NCBI GenBank assembly: GCA_041918175.1
Contig: JAYRWE010000045.1
Coordinates: 1-64,000, forward strand
Length of the DNA: 64,000 nucleotides
Reading direction: 5' to 3'
Origin: JABWAN01 sp041918175
GTDB lineage: Bacteria; Zhuqueibacterota; Zhuqueibacteria; Zhuqueibacterales; Zhuqueibacteraceae
The first letter of the stretch is position 1; each line of letters starts with the position of its first letter. The notes under the pieces were generated by a model. That model saw only the letters and a list, made by a program, of their open reading frames with translations, was not told the origin of the DNA and ran no database searches. Of the stretch, positions 52,401 through 59,741 are shown piece by piece. The translations under genes were made by a program, and so were the position numbers.

Positions 52401-52513
52401 AGTTGAGACGTTTTGCGAGGGAGCAGCGTTCCGCTTTGTCCGTGGGCGACGCTGAGAAAAGAAATGACGACTGCGCCCACAAGGCTGGGCGCCACCTTCC
52501 ACACTATCCGCAT
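49427..52513 (-). CDS. secreted Ig-repeat/CARDB protein with gliding-motility-type C-terminal domain
   Basis: The 1028-residue protein has a signal peptide (MRIVWKVAPSLVGAVVISFL, ending AHGQ) and a beta-rich N-terminal part (40-540). Three tandem Ig-like repeats of about 100 residues follow (each with PPFxTDxxPPRNAxRVAA or similar, then EFAGVDSTALALEVNG). A CARDB-like domain (about 855-935) precedes a C-terminal domain beginning VRPNPFTPNEDGFNDAVEF and ending SGHIVLAR. That ending matches the CHU_C/type-B T9SS sorting signal rather than the type-A signals of the other secreted proteins here. ATG 52513 follows a GGGAG site; the frame is open to 52630. The downstream gene is the PorP/SprF-OmpA fusion. 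Confidence 0.85.
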   Translation of the reverse strand: MRIVWKVAPSLVGAVVISFLSVAHGQSGTLLPRKTSQLYSPSSNLRTGNSVIAAQAGASGFFSIGTANDRALLYDFPFADYRSHLNIWLDGRLYSNEPARTSLPALTLLRAPEILSNGALVCLYGFEELLLEQRLLPEQYSDSTGAIFIQYVLTNPTAVAHEVGLLLELDTKVNDNDRTPFLTNFGYRSDEIIFQDIDVPDFLQAFENLPPAPGLVAKFTLTGARATRPDLIAIGDWINLSKVQWSFKPDTIPYNDSAVLLRWNPAQLGPGESRTLGTYYGVGEVSSRTDTLTLSVIAPERLIVQSDTLTPNPFTVSALVTNTGFATAHNVRARLLLPNGLRLAVGENEIKELTPRDLLSRASGATTWKVSAQCAALDSNFHVRVEVFADDAPGNAVTRTLFVPNCFGSGFTLDVQPRKQTLLAGATANAVVQILPRGNFNAEARLNLSPSLPGFNFTFSTTQIRPGESAQLAIATSNTALPGDYDFVVTAVSATQQTTDTLTLQITPAMLDVVPPFTRGHNPAIGARNVLPETPILVEVHDDGAGVDTTALVMFVNAVRVAPKLFGFNEKRVLLSYQPPSPFHYNEEVRVTLRAQDLAQPANVMPEENYSFYIVEDVTPPFVTDHMPPRNAQRVAANTAISFHVRDEFAGVDSTALALEVNGVAVKPVLDGTLRDLIVHYQPPQPFALNEQVTVRIRARDLSFPPNEMPEESYFFSVVQDLAPPFLTDLQPPRNAERVAATTALSFHLRDEIAGVDSNTLVLEIDGAIVKPKLSGTRNDWFAFYQPAAPFRKGQDVRVRIAAQDLSAPPNVMPPVEYAFRVEAPIYDLIAERMQPNGELRAGVLATIVGEVRNALDEVTQPVRARLLADGVSVKDTVLIAQAAGQLTAVLGQVRFANAGRHEIILQVDADNRLAELSENNNQQSLLVEIAPPLVREFTVRPNPFTPNEDGFNDAVEFNFSTLNLSAPALRIFDVDGLAVVQEEHLPSGVFVWRGRDRNGRSLPPGIYLYSLQERGKNLASGHIVLAR

Positions 52514-52709
52514 CCACACTCCCGGTATGACGTGAATTATCCGGCCTGGACCACGTTGGGCAAATGTTAGGAAGGAACCAAAGGTCGGAGTTGGAATGAT
52601 TCTGTTTGCAGTGATGCTCCCAATATACAAATGTCACTCACTTTGTCAAGCGCAAATTGGCCGCGCAGGCCATGCGCACTGCGGGCGGAAAAAATGGCCG
52701 AAAAAAAGA

Positions 52710-52739
52710 TTGACTACTTCCAGGGCTGATGTGTATATT
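52710..52739 (+). promoter_or_regulatory. promoter of the tRNA-Ser(TGA) gene
   Basis: TTGACT (52710-52715), an 18-base spacer and TATATT (52734-52739) make a good sigma-70 promoter ending 20 bases before the tRNA 5' end. It may drive both tRNA-Ser genes and gltX. Confidence 0.75.
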
Positions 52740-52759
52740 GGCCGCGCTTTTTGAAAGCC

Positions 52760-52844
52760 GGAGGGCTAGACCTAATTGGTAAGGCGGCGGTCTTGAAAAC
52801 CGCTGGGCTTATAACCCATGGGAGTTCGAGTCTCCCGCCCTCCG
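52760..52844 (+). tRNA. tRNA-Ser (anticodon TGA)
   Basis: Acceptor arms are GGAGGGC and GCCCTCC. The anticodon loop CTTGAAA gives TGA. A long variable arm (TGGGCTTATAACCCA) is typical of class II tRNAs. The T-arm is GAGTTCGAGTCTC. CCA is not encoded. Confidence 0.95.
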
Positions 52845-52893
52845 CTGTGTGCAAATTTCCAATCGAGAGTTTGCAATTTAAAATTTCCCATTC

Positions 52894-52985
<92 letters not shown>

Positions 52986-52992
52986 CTATAAT

Positions 52993-53032
52993 GTTCAATT
53001 TAAAATTTGCAATTGGCAATTTTAAATTGAAC
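52993..53032. repeat. AT-rich perfect 15-bp inverted repeat before gltX
   Basis: GTTCAATTTAAAATT (52993-53007) and its exact inverse (53018-53032) flank a 10-base loop. A related piece (TTTGCAATTTAAAATTTCCC) lies at 52871-52890, between the two tRNA-Ser genes. No T-run follows directly. It may be a processing or attenuation structure ahead of gltX, or a dispersed repeat. Confidence 0.75.
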
Positions 53033-53056
53033 GATGATTCGCTGGAGGAATGACTG

Positions 53057-54493
53057 ATGATCTCCGTGCGCTTTGCACCAAGCCCGACGGGCTATCTTCA
53101 TATTGGCGGTGCGCGCACTGCGATCTTCAATTGGCTCTACGCGAAAAAGCACCACGGCAAGTTCTTTCTCAGAATCGAAGACACGGACGTAAAACGCTCC
53201 GGCGAAGAGATGACGCGCGCCATCATTGATAGCTTACGCTGGCTCGGGTTGGATTGGGAAGGCGAGCCGATCAAACAATCGGACCGCATGGCAATTTATC
53301 GCGAGCATGCGAAGCGCCTGGTCGAAAGCGGGCATGCGTATCGCAGTTTTACTTCCGAAGAGGAAGCCGCGGCCGTGCGCGAGCGAATGGCGAGCGAGAA
53401 AAAGACTTTCATTTATCGCGAACACTTTCCCAAGCCGACGCCGGGACAAGAAGCGCAATGGTTGGCGGAGCAAAAGCCTTTCACGATTCGCCTTGAAGTG
53501 CCGCTGGGTGCGACGGAGTTTGATGATCAAGTGCAGGGCAAAGTGAAGTTTGAGCACGCGGTCATTGATGATTTCGTTATCCTACGCTCCGACGGTTTCC
53601 CGACATATCATCTCGCGGTCGTGGTCGACGATCACGCGATGGGTATTACGCATGTCATTCGCGGCGCGGATCATATCTCGAATACGCCGAAGCAGATCAT
53701 GCTTTATCGCGCGTTTGGCTGGGAGATGCCTCGGTTCGCGCACGTTCCGCTCATTCTTGGCGCGGACAAAACTCGCTTGAGCAAACGCCACGGCGCAACC
53801 GCGGTCGGTGAATATGAAAAGAAAGGCATTCTGCCCGAAACGCTTTTCAACTTTCTCACGCTCTTGGGCTGGTCGCCGGGCGATGACCGCGAGCTTCTCT
53901 CACAAGAAGAATTGATTGCGCTCTTTGACATCAACGCGGTTTCTAAAAGCAACGCGGTGTTTGATGAAAGAAAACTCGCGTGGATGAACGGGCAATATTT
54001 GAATCGCGTTGCCGTCGAGCGTTTGGTCGAACCGGTGAGTAACGCGTTGGTCGATGCCGGTCTCGTCTCGCGAGAAGAGTTGACCGAGAGAAGAGATTAC
54101 TTGCTCGGCGTGATCAATCTATTGCGTTCACGCGTACGAACGCTAAACGAGTTTGGCGAAGCCGGCATATATTTTTGGCGCGAGCCGGTTGCATATGAAG
54201 CCGCGGCGCACACAAAACATTGGGCTGAAACCGTCGCTTCGCAGTGGTTAGAAAAACTCGCGGAAGCTTACGGTAATCTAACGGAATTTACCGCAGCGGA
54301 ACTTGATCGCAGCTTGCGCGTGCTGGCTGAGAAGTTAAATATCTCTGCGGGCAATATGATTCACGCCGCGCGTTTGGCGATAACCGGCTCGGGTGTGAGT
54401 CCGAGTTTTTTTGAAGTGATTGCTTTGTTGGGGAAAGAGAGAACTGTTGCGCGCTTGCAAGCGGCAATACGATTTCTCGCGGCCAAAAAATAA
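53057..54493 (+). CDS. gltX: glutamyl-tRNA synthetase
   Basis: This class I synthetase of 478 residues charges tRNA-Glu with glutamate. The HIGH-type motif is PTGYLHIGGAR (HIGG at 15-18) and the KMSKS-type loop is RLSKRHG from residue 240. The C-terminal anticodon-binding helical domain is present, and length is normal. The gene is surrounded by tRNA genes, and tRNA-Gln follows by three bases and tRNA-Glu soon after. No gene for glutaminyl-tRNA synthetase or GatCAB is in the window, so whether this enzyme also charges tRNA-Gln cannot be told. Confidence 0.97.
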   Translation: MISVRFAPSPTGYLHIGGARTAIFNWLYAKKHHGKFFLRIEDTDVKRSGEEMTRAIIDSLRWLGLDWEGEPIKQSDRMAIYREHAKRLVESGHAYRSFTSEEEAAAVRERMASEKKTFIYREHFPKPTPGQEAQWLAEQKPFTIRLEVPLGATEFDDQVQGKVKFEHAVIDDFVILRSDGFPTYHLAVVVDDHAMGITHVIRGADHISNTPKQIMLYRAFGWEMPRFAHVPLILGADKTRLSKRHGATAVGEYEKKGILPETLFNFLTLLGWSPGDDRELLSQEELIALFDINAVSKSNAVFDERKLAWMNGQYLNRVAVERLVEPVSNALVDAGLVSREELTERRDYLLGVINLLRSRVRTLNEFGEAGIYFWREPVAYEAAAHTKHWAETVASQWLEKLAEAYGNLTEFTAAELDRSLRVLAEKLNISAGNMIHAARLAITGSGVSPSFFEVIALLGKERTVARLQAAIRFLAAKK

Positions 54494-54496
54494 TTC

Positions 54497-54567
54497 TGGG
54501 GAGTCGTCCAACGGCAGGACATGCGGCTCTGGACCGTAGAATCGGGGTTCAAATCCCTGCTCCCCAG
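54497..54567 (+). tRNA. tRNA-Gln (anticodon CTG)
   Basis: Acceptor arms are TGGGGAG and CTCCCCA with the U1-A72 pair typical of tRNA-Gln. The anticodon loop CTCTGGA gives CTG. It starts three bases after the gltX stop and is probably co-transcribed. Confidence 0.92.
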
Positions 54568-54576
54568 CAAACTCAA

Positions 54577-54687
54577 TTTGGAGTGTTGGATTGATGGAGC
54601 AATGGATTTTTGGAGTATAGGGCTTGGCGTTTTGTTTGTAAGGAGCTATTGCTCCGAGTCTCATTTATCCAATCATCCATCAATCCG
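54577..54687. repeat. heptad-type inverted-repeat element between tRNA-Gln and tRNA-Glu
   Basis: The left arm TTTGGAGTGTTGGATTGATG is mirrored by ATCCAATCATCCATCAATCC on the right. It is of the same family as the elements at 11056-11149 and 19787-19903. A second small palindrome (GGAGC TATT GCTCC) lies inside. Confidence 0.7.
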
Positions 54688-54697
54688 GTTTTGTTTC

Positions 54698-54770
54698 GGC
54701 GCATTCGTCTAGTGGACCAGGACACTGGCCTCTCACGTCGGGAACACGGGTTCGAATCCCGTATGCGCCA
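54698..54770 (+). tRNA. tRNA-Glu (anticodon CTC)
   Basis: Acceptor arms are GGCGCAT and ATGCGCC. The anticodon loop CTCTCAC gives CTC. The anticodon stem has two G-T pairs. The T-arm is ACGGGTTCGAATCCCGT. Confidence 0.93.
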
Positions 54771-54873
54771 CTTGCGTTCGTCGTTCGTCGATGGTGGATT
54801 GTAGATCGTGAAGAAGACATGCCTTTAATGATCTACGAGCCACTATCTTCGATCTAGAGTTTAAAAGAAACGT

Positions 54874-54901
54874 TTGACTTTTTCCAAAAATCTTCTATCT
54901 T
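54874..54901 (+). promoter_or_regulatory. promoter of tRNA-Arg
   Basis: TTGACT (54874-54879), a 16-base spacer and TATCTT (54896-54901) precede the tRNA 5' end by 16 bases. Confidence 0.65.
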
Positions 54902-54917
54902 GCTCCCGCTTTAAAAT

Positions 54918-54991
54918 GCGCCCGTAGCTCAACTGGATAGAGCGCTTGGCTACGGACCAAGAGGCTGAGGGTTCAAGTCCTTCCGGGCGTA
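54918..54991 (+). tRNA. tRNA-Arg (anticodon ACG)
   Basis: Acceptor arms are GCGCCCG and CGGGCGT. The anticodon loop CTACGGA gives ACG, whose A34 is the substrate of TadA. The tadA gene starts 92 bases downstream. Confidence 0.94.
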
Positions 54992-55071
54992 CTAAGTTGC
55001 AACCAAAGACAAGAGAGAATTCGCTCTTGTCTTTTTTTTCGGACGCGCCTTTCGTTATCACTTTGAAATCT

Positions 55072-55077
55072 GGAGGT
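55072..55077 (+). promoter_or_regulatory. ribosome-binding site that sets the tadA start
   Basis: GGAGGT lies six bases before TTG 55084. The open frame continues upstream through the tRNA-Arg gene, so this site decides the start. Confidence 0.75.
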
Positions 55078-55083
55078 ATCGCC

Positions 55084-55560
55084 TTGACGCACGAGCATTG
55101 GATGCAGCAGGCGCTGAAAGAGGCGCAGCGGGCGCTCGAAAAAGGCGAGGTGCCGATCGGCGCGGTCGTGGTGATGGATGACAAGATCATCGGCAAGGGC
55201 CACAATCTCTCCGAGACTTTGCAAGACGCCACGGCACATGCCGAGATGATCGCCATCACCGCGGCGTGCGGCAACCAAACGAGTTGGCGGCTGGAAGGCG
55301 CGACACTTTATGTGACGGTCGAGCCGTGTCCGATGTGCAGCGGCGCAATCTTACTCTCGCGCATCGGCAAGGTCGTGTATGGCGCGGATGATGCCCGCTT
55401 CGGCGCATGTGGCTCCGTGCAAAATCCAAACGTGATTGCAAAAAATCCCTTTGGGCCGCCGATAGAGGTGGTGCGCAACATCAGTTACAATGAATGCCAA
55501 GGTATGTTAAAAGCTTTCTTCCAAAAATTGCGCGAAACCGCAAACACGGAAGAAGGATAG
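55084..55560 (+). CDS. tadA: tRNA-specific adenosine deaminase
   Basis: The 158-residue cytidine-deaminase-fold enzyme converts A34 to inosine in tRNA-Arg(ACG), so one tRNA can read CGU, CGC and CGA. The zinc site is HAE at 52-54 and PCPMC at 81-85, and length is normal. I chose TTG 55084 because of the GGAGGT site; the next in-frame ATG (55102) would remove part of the first helix. Its only tRNA substrate, tRNA-Arg(ACG), lies directly upstream in the same orientation. Confidence 0.94.
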   Translation: MTHEHWMQQALKEAQRALEKGEVPIGAVVVMDDKIIGKGHNLSETLQDATAHAEMIAITAACGNQTSWRLEGATLYVTVEPCPMCSGAILLSRIGKVVYGADDARFGACGSVQNPNVIAKNPFGPPIEVVRNISYNECQGMLKAFFQKLRETANTEEG

Positions 55561-55580
55561 TATAATAAGCTTCGCCGGAT

Positions 55581-55653
55581 GGGGCAGTAGCTCAGCTGGG
55601 AGAGCGGTACGTTCGCAACGTACAGGTCGGCGGTTCGATCCCGCTCTGCTCCA
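55581..55653 (+). tRNA. tRNA-Ala (anticodon CGC)
   Basis: Acceptor arms GGGGCAG and CTGCTCC contain the G3-U70 pair that identifies tRNA-Ala. The anticodon loop TTCGCAA gives CGC. A TATAAT lies 15 bases upstream and may be its -10 box. Confidence 0.95.
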
Positions 55654-55747
55654 CATCGTTTAGCCACGGAATTGCACAGCATCGCGGAATTATGTTTGAG
55701 ATTTTCGTGCGCTTCCGTGGCTAAAATTTTATAAAGAAGTTTCGACC

Positions 55748-55838
55748 GGAGAGGTGGCTGAGTGGTCGAAAGCGGCGGTCTCGAAAACCGTTATCGGGGC
55801 TAAACCCTCGATCGGGGGTTCGAATCCCCCCCTCTCCG
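55748..55838 (+). tRNA. tRNA-Ser (anticodon CGA)
   Basis: Acceptor arms are GGAGAGG and CCTCTCC. The anticodon loop CTCGAAA gives CGA. A long variable arm is present. The T-arm is GGGGGTTCGAATCCCCC. Confidence 0.95.
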
Positions 55839-55934
55839 CTTTCAAATGGCAAGCGGCAAAAGGCAAAGAGCATCTTCATAGAAAAATGAAACGCTGTTGT
55901 TTTCTTTTTGCCCCTTGCAGTTTGCGATTTGCCC

Positions 55935-56024
55935 GGAGAGGTGTCCGAGAGGCCGAAGGAACGCGACTGGAAATCGCGTGTAGTGCCAAAAGCGCTACCG
56001 TGGGTTCGAATCCCACCCTCTCCG
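55935..56024 (+). tRNA. tRNA-Ser (anticodon GGA)
   Basis: Acceptor arms are GGAGAGG and CCTCTCC. The anticodon loop CTGGAAA lies between CGCGA and TCGCG and gives GGA. A long variable arm (TAGTGCCAAAAGCGCTA) is present. It is the last tRNA of the cluster. Confidence 0.95.
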
Positions 56025-56169
56025 CTATTCCAATTGCAAAAACCTACCTAACTATCCTCCCGTGGGTCTAAACCAAATGACTCGGTAACTCTTGCTTTCC
56101 GAGCCGACCAATCGTTTTATTGATACGGATGCCGCCACCTTCGGCTTTTTTTCAGTGATCAATCCTTCC

Positions 56170-56413
56170 ATGAAAAAGTTATTGCTGCTTGAGTTCTGTG
56201 CTGGCAAGCTTCTGTCTGTGCCCAATATAAAAAAATCTCGAAGTCATCAAATGCGTGCGTGGCAATAACGCAGGTACGAGCATTCGCCGAATCTTTGCAT
56301 ACGAAGATTTCGTGACCGGCAAGATCAAATTTTTTACTGTCACATTTAAAATAGGAAAAAGGCGAGACTACGCCGGGGGAGGATGTTGGGGACGCTTGCC
56401 GTTTTGTGGATAG
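56170..56413 (+). pseudogene. possible frameshifted small exported-protein gene
   Basis: ATG 56170 opens a leader-like frame (MKKLLLLEF) that stops at about 56266. A second frame, open from about 56233 to a TAG at 56411-56413, continues with protein-like composition (EVIKCVRGNNAGTSIRRIFA ... FKIGKRRDYAGGGCWG). Together they look like a decayed gene with at least one frameshift. I do not recognise the family. The rest of 56025-56503 shows nothing further. Confidence 0.3.
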
Positions 56414-56503
56414 GGTCGTGTGAGGTCAATATTTTTTACATCTATAATTGTGACGGCTCTTTGCCCGCGTGGTAGCGTCTAGAGCAAGCCGATATCGGCC
56501 CTG

Positions 56504-56728
56504 TTATATGTAAACTACAACGCGACCAGAGACGCGCCCTTTGTATTTAGTAGAGCCGTCAACGTAAACTTCTCCCTGACCGGTGTCAACATCAAAATGA
56601 GCCTCGCCATTATCATTTGTATATTCCTCATTCGTAACGCCTCCGGAAAAACCAGAAAGCCAGATTGCAACCCTTGAACCTTGCACGGGCTGCCCCGTGC
56701 TTTCCCAAACTACTTTTACTGCAACCAT
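56504..56728 (-). CDS. small Ig-fold-like protein downstream of the CFI-box gene
   Basis: The 74-residue protein is entirely beta-rich (VKVVWESTGQPVQGSRVAIW, NDNGEAHFDVDTGQGEVYVD, GRVSGRVVVYI). This is the pattern of a single carboxypeptidase regulatory/transthyretin-like domain without a signal peptide. It starts 19 bases after the CFI-box gene stop and shares its low GC. No function is known. Confidence 0.65.
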   Translation of the reverse strand: MVAVKVVWESTGQPVQGSRVAIWLSGFSGGVTNEEYTNDNGEAHFDVDTGQGEVYVDGSTKYKGRVSGRVVVYI

Positions 56729-56747
56729 TTCTTCGCCCTCGTAGAAG

Positions 56748-57464
56748 TCATCGTTGGTTCAATTTTTTGGATGAAAAGATTTTTACTACACACACGACGG
56801 GTTTGATAACAATCTTTCTTACCAATTTACACAGTACCTCTGATGCTTCAATAAACTCTGCAATAGGCGGAGAAACCATATAGTACAAAGCGATCAGGCT
56901 TCTACCAGCTTTTGATCGGAGTAAGACAACGTCTCTGTAATTACGTAACAAAATTACATCTGGATGGTTTTCTGTTCCATAGGCTGCAGATGCAATAAAA
57001 CATCGTTTCTTGCTAGATTCTTCCTGTGTGTCTGTTTGAAGATTCTGATTTACAATAGATAAGAACTCTTTGACTCTTCGATTACTGGGATCAAGCAACA
57101 ATGCTTTTTCAAGTAGTGGTTTTGCTTTTTCATCATTTCCAACATACTGTAAAAGCCATCCAGAACAAAAAAGTGCTTGAATGTTACTGGGTGCAATTTC
57201 GATTATTTTATGAGCAATATTCTCTACAGCATCGTCCGATTCATCATCGTCACTTAAGCAGACAATCTTTGCAAGAGCAAAGAGTGGTTGTAGTTTATCA
57301 GGGTTTCGCCGGTGGGAGTTGGCTAAAACTTTCCATGCTTCAGTAAATTTGTTTGCTTCAAGAAGTTTCACGCCAGTTTGATAGTCGTGATCATCAAAGT
57401 CTTCATCATATGGCGGCAATGCACTGTCAACATTTTTCTTTTTATTGTCTTGAACGAAATCCAT
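56748..57464 (-). CDS. TPR protein with CFI-box-CTERM domain
   Basis: The 238-residue protein has an acidic N-terminus and TPR-like helical repeats (about 25-140: YQTGVKLLEANKFTEAWKVL ... NDEKAKPLLEKALLLDPSNR). The C-terminal part begins with RCFIASAAYGTENHPDVILL and continues LRNYRDVVLLRSKAGRSLIA and YYMVSPPIAEFIEAS. This is the CFI-box-CTERM domain, a Cys-containing tail proposed to be a processing or sorting signal in diverse bacteria; its machinery is not known to me. AGGAGG precedes the ATG at ideal spacing. The gene pair (with 56504-56728) is clearly richer in AT than its neighbours and lies directly after a tRNA cluster, which suggests acquisition. Confidence 0.82.
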   Translation of the reverse strand: MDFVQDNKKKNVDSALPPYDEDFDDHDYQTGVKLLEANKFTEAWKVLANSHRRNPDKLQPLFALAKIVCLSDDDESDDAVENIAHKIIEIAPSNIQALFCSGWLLQYVGNDEKAKPLLEKALLLDPSNRRVKEFLSIVNQNLQTDTQEESSKKRCFIASAAYGTENHPDVILLRNYRDVVLLRSKAGRSLIALYYMVSPPIAEFIEASEVLCKLVRKIVIKPVVCVVKIFSSKKLNQR

Positions 57465-57719
57465 AAAAACCTCCTAAAAATTATTTCGTAATACATTTCG
57501 TCTTCGAAAGGAGAGTTTCGAAGGAGAGGGCAAGTGCCAATCTCGAGGCAGGTATTTGCAGAAGAATTTTTCAAATGTCAAGCGTCATTTTCCCCCCAAA
57601 AAGAACTTGCCTTTCAAAGACTCAGTGTCTATTTTGCCCGCGCTTTAAAAAGGTTGCACAAGTAAGTTTGAGTCGTTCCTTTCTTCTTCCCCGAGAAAAA
57701 TTTTCGAAAAAATATAAAA

Positions 57720-57815
57720 GGCCAAGGCCCGCGCGATCGGCGCGAGCCCAACCCCGCCAGGGCCGGAAGGCAGCAACGGTAAGTGAGCAATGATGTGCCG
57801 CGGGGCACCTTGGCC
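57720..57815 (+). ncRNA. ffs: signal recognition particle RNA, small bacterial type
   Basis: The closing stem is GGCCAAGG (57720-57727) with CCTTGGCC (57808-57815). The conserved Ffh-binding tip is CCAGGGCCGGAAGGCAGCAA. A T-run of eight follows the stem, acting as terminator. It is about 96 nt, like the 4.5S type. dnaX begins 28 bases later. The 255 bases upstream (57465-57719) hold no gene. Confidence 0.95.
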
Positions 57816-57843
57816 TTTTTTTTCATAGCGGTGCGGAGTCCGA

Positions 57844-59694
57844 ATGTCCTACCTTGTTCTCGCTCGCAAGTGGCGCCCCAGACAATTCGACGAAGTCGTC
57901 GCGCAACAGCACGTCATTCAAACCATCACCAATGCCATTGAGCAAAAGCGCATCGCTTCCGCGTATCTATTTTCCGGTCCGCGCGGCGTGGGCAAAACCA
58001 CGATGGCGCGCCTGCTCGCGAAAGCGGTGAATTGCCAAAACGGGCCTACGCCTTCGCCGTGCGATCAATGCAATAATTGCCAAGAGATCACCGGCGGTCG
58101 CAGCCTCGACGTGATTGAAATCGACGGTGCTTCGAATCGCGGCATTGATGAAGTGCGCAATTTGCGCGAGGGGGCCCGCTTCGCGCCCACCACGAGCGTA
58201 AAAAAAATTTATATCATCGACGAAGTGCATATGCTCACGGACGCGGCCTTCAACGCGCTGCTCAAAATCATTGAGGAGCCGCCGCCGCATATTCTCTTCA
58301 TTTTTGCCACGACCGAGATTCACAAAGTTCCCGCCACCATTCTTTCGCGCTGCCAGCGTTTTGATTTTCGCCGCGTGCCTTTGCAAGATATTGTCGGCCA
58401 ACTCAGCATGATTTGCCAAAACGAAGGCGTGCAGGCGGATGAAGCTTCGCTTTTTATCATTGCCAAACGCGCCGAAGGCAGCATGCGCGACAGCCAGAGC
58501 TTGCTCGATCAAGTCATTTCATTTTGCGGTAACAACATCAACAAAGCGGAAGTGACCAAGCTCTTCGGCTTGCTTGAACAAGATTTGTTTTTTGAATGCA
58601 CAGATTGCATCGTAAAAAAAGATTTTCGCCAAGCCGTGGCTTTGAGCAATAAGATTCACGACGCGGGTGTGCATCTCGGAGAATTTTTCGAACGACTCTC
58701 CGAGCATTTGAGCCACATTTTGACCACACGTTTAACCACAAGCAACGCGCATCTTCTCGGTCTCGAAAGTTATATCGAGCGCTATCGTAGCACGGCCTCG
58801 GTGATGAGCGAGATCGAAGTGTTGCAGCATTTGCAAATCGCCACCGAGGCGCAAACCAAGCTCGCGCGCACTTCGAATCCGCGTTTGTTGTTGGAAATGA
58901 CACTGCTCAAAATGGTCGCGCTCGGCGCGCCCAAACCGCAGGCAAGCAGCGGCTCGAATGGCAATCCGGCGCCTTCATATTCAACCACCGCGAGCGCGGA
59001 GCCGAAAGCGCCCGCCACTTTGCCGCCGACGGTTAAAGTCGAAGGCGTTACGCTTGTGCCGCAAGTCGAGCCCAAAGCCGCGAGCGCGAACAATGCGCTG
59101 CCCAAAGCCAATGCCGCGGGTTTAGGTTTGTTCAACGGCGGCATACTTGCGCGTGTGCAAGAAGTGCCGGTCCTCAAAGCAAAGGACGCCAACACGCCGC
59201 TCGCAGCGCAGATCACGGACGTTAAAGCGACGCTGCATGTGATTCAAGTGCATTGGCCCAAGATCGTGGAGCAAGTGAAAGCCAAGCGCATTTCGCTCGG
59301 CGCGTTTTTAGAAGAAGGATTTCCGTGCGCGATCACGGACGGCACGCTCGAAGTCGGCTTCAGCGAAGCGAGCGATTTTCATTTGAACACGGTCAACAAT
59401 CAGAAGACGCTCATTCAGCAGATCATTCTCGGCGAGACCGGCTTTTCCGTGCGCATGCACTGCCGCAAAGACGAGCGCGTGGCCGTGGCGCGACAGGCTG
59501 CAGCAACGGTTACGTTGGAGTCGCTTGCAATAGAATCTCCGCACGTGGAAGTGATTGATCTACCCGCAATGCCGGTGGCGCATGTTAAAAAAGAGCCGGC
59601 TTATACCGTGCAAGAATTATTTCAAAACTATCCCATGGTGCAGAAATTTGTGGAAGCCGTGGACGCAGAGTTTTTGCGGTGTGTGCGGCCATGA
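57844..59694 (+). CDS. dnaX: DNA polymerase III subunit gamma/tau
   Basis: The 616-residue clamp-loader subunit has Walker A GPRGVGKTT at 45-53, a zinc site with Cys 64, 73, 76 and 79, Walker B IIDEVHML and the SRC-type motif LSRCQRF. Domain III follows, then a long linker rich in Ala/Pro/Lys (about 360-440) and a C-terminal tau-like region. No good slippery sequence is seen after domain III, so only the long form is expected. It is followed by ybaB and recR, the classic order. Confidence 0.96.
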   Translation: MSYLVLARKWRPRQFDEVVAQQHVIQTITNAIEQKRIASAYLFSGPRGVGKTTMARLLAKAVNCQNGPTPSPCDQCNNCQEITGGRSLDVIEIDGASNRGIDEVRNLREGARFAPTTSVKKIYIIDEVHMLTDAAFNALLKIIEEPPPHILFIFATTEIHKVPATILSRCQRFDFRRVPLQDIVGQLSMICQNEGVQADEASLFIIAKRAEGSMRDSQSLLDQVISFCGNNINKAEVTKLFGLLEQDLFFECTDCIVKKDFRQAVALSNKIHDAGVHLGEFFERLSEHLSHILTTRLTTSNAHLLGLESYIERYRSTASVMSEIEVLQHLQIATEAQTKLARTSNPRLLLEMTLLKMVALGAPKPQASSGSNGNPAPSYSTTASAEPKAPATLPPTVKVEGVTLVPQVEPKAASANNALPKANAAGLGLFNGGILARVQEVPVLKAKDANTPLAAQITDVKATLHVIQVHWPKIVEQVKAKRISLGAFLEEGFPCAITDGTLEVGFSEASDFHLNTVNNQKTLIQQIILGETGFSVRMHCRKDERVAVARQAAATVTLESLAIESPHVEVIDLPAMPVAHVKKEPAYTVQELFQNYPMVQKFVEAVDAEFLRCVRP

Positions 59695-59741
59695 AGTCGG
59701 TCTGCAAGTGAGGCGCAATTTTATTACGGAGAAAAATTCCA

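Noticed and set aside
54946..55083. N-terminal extension of TadA
   Set aside because: The extra 46 codons translate the tRNA-Arg gene and spacer; a GGAGGT site places the start at TTG 55084.
59583..59594. AAAAAA run in dnaX as a programmed frameshift site
   Set aside because: It lies close to the end of the gene rather than after domain III, and no stimulating hairpin or short product is evident.
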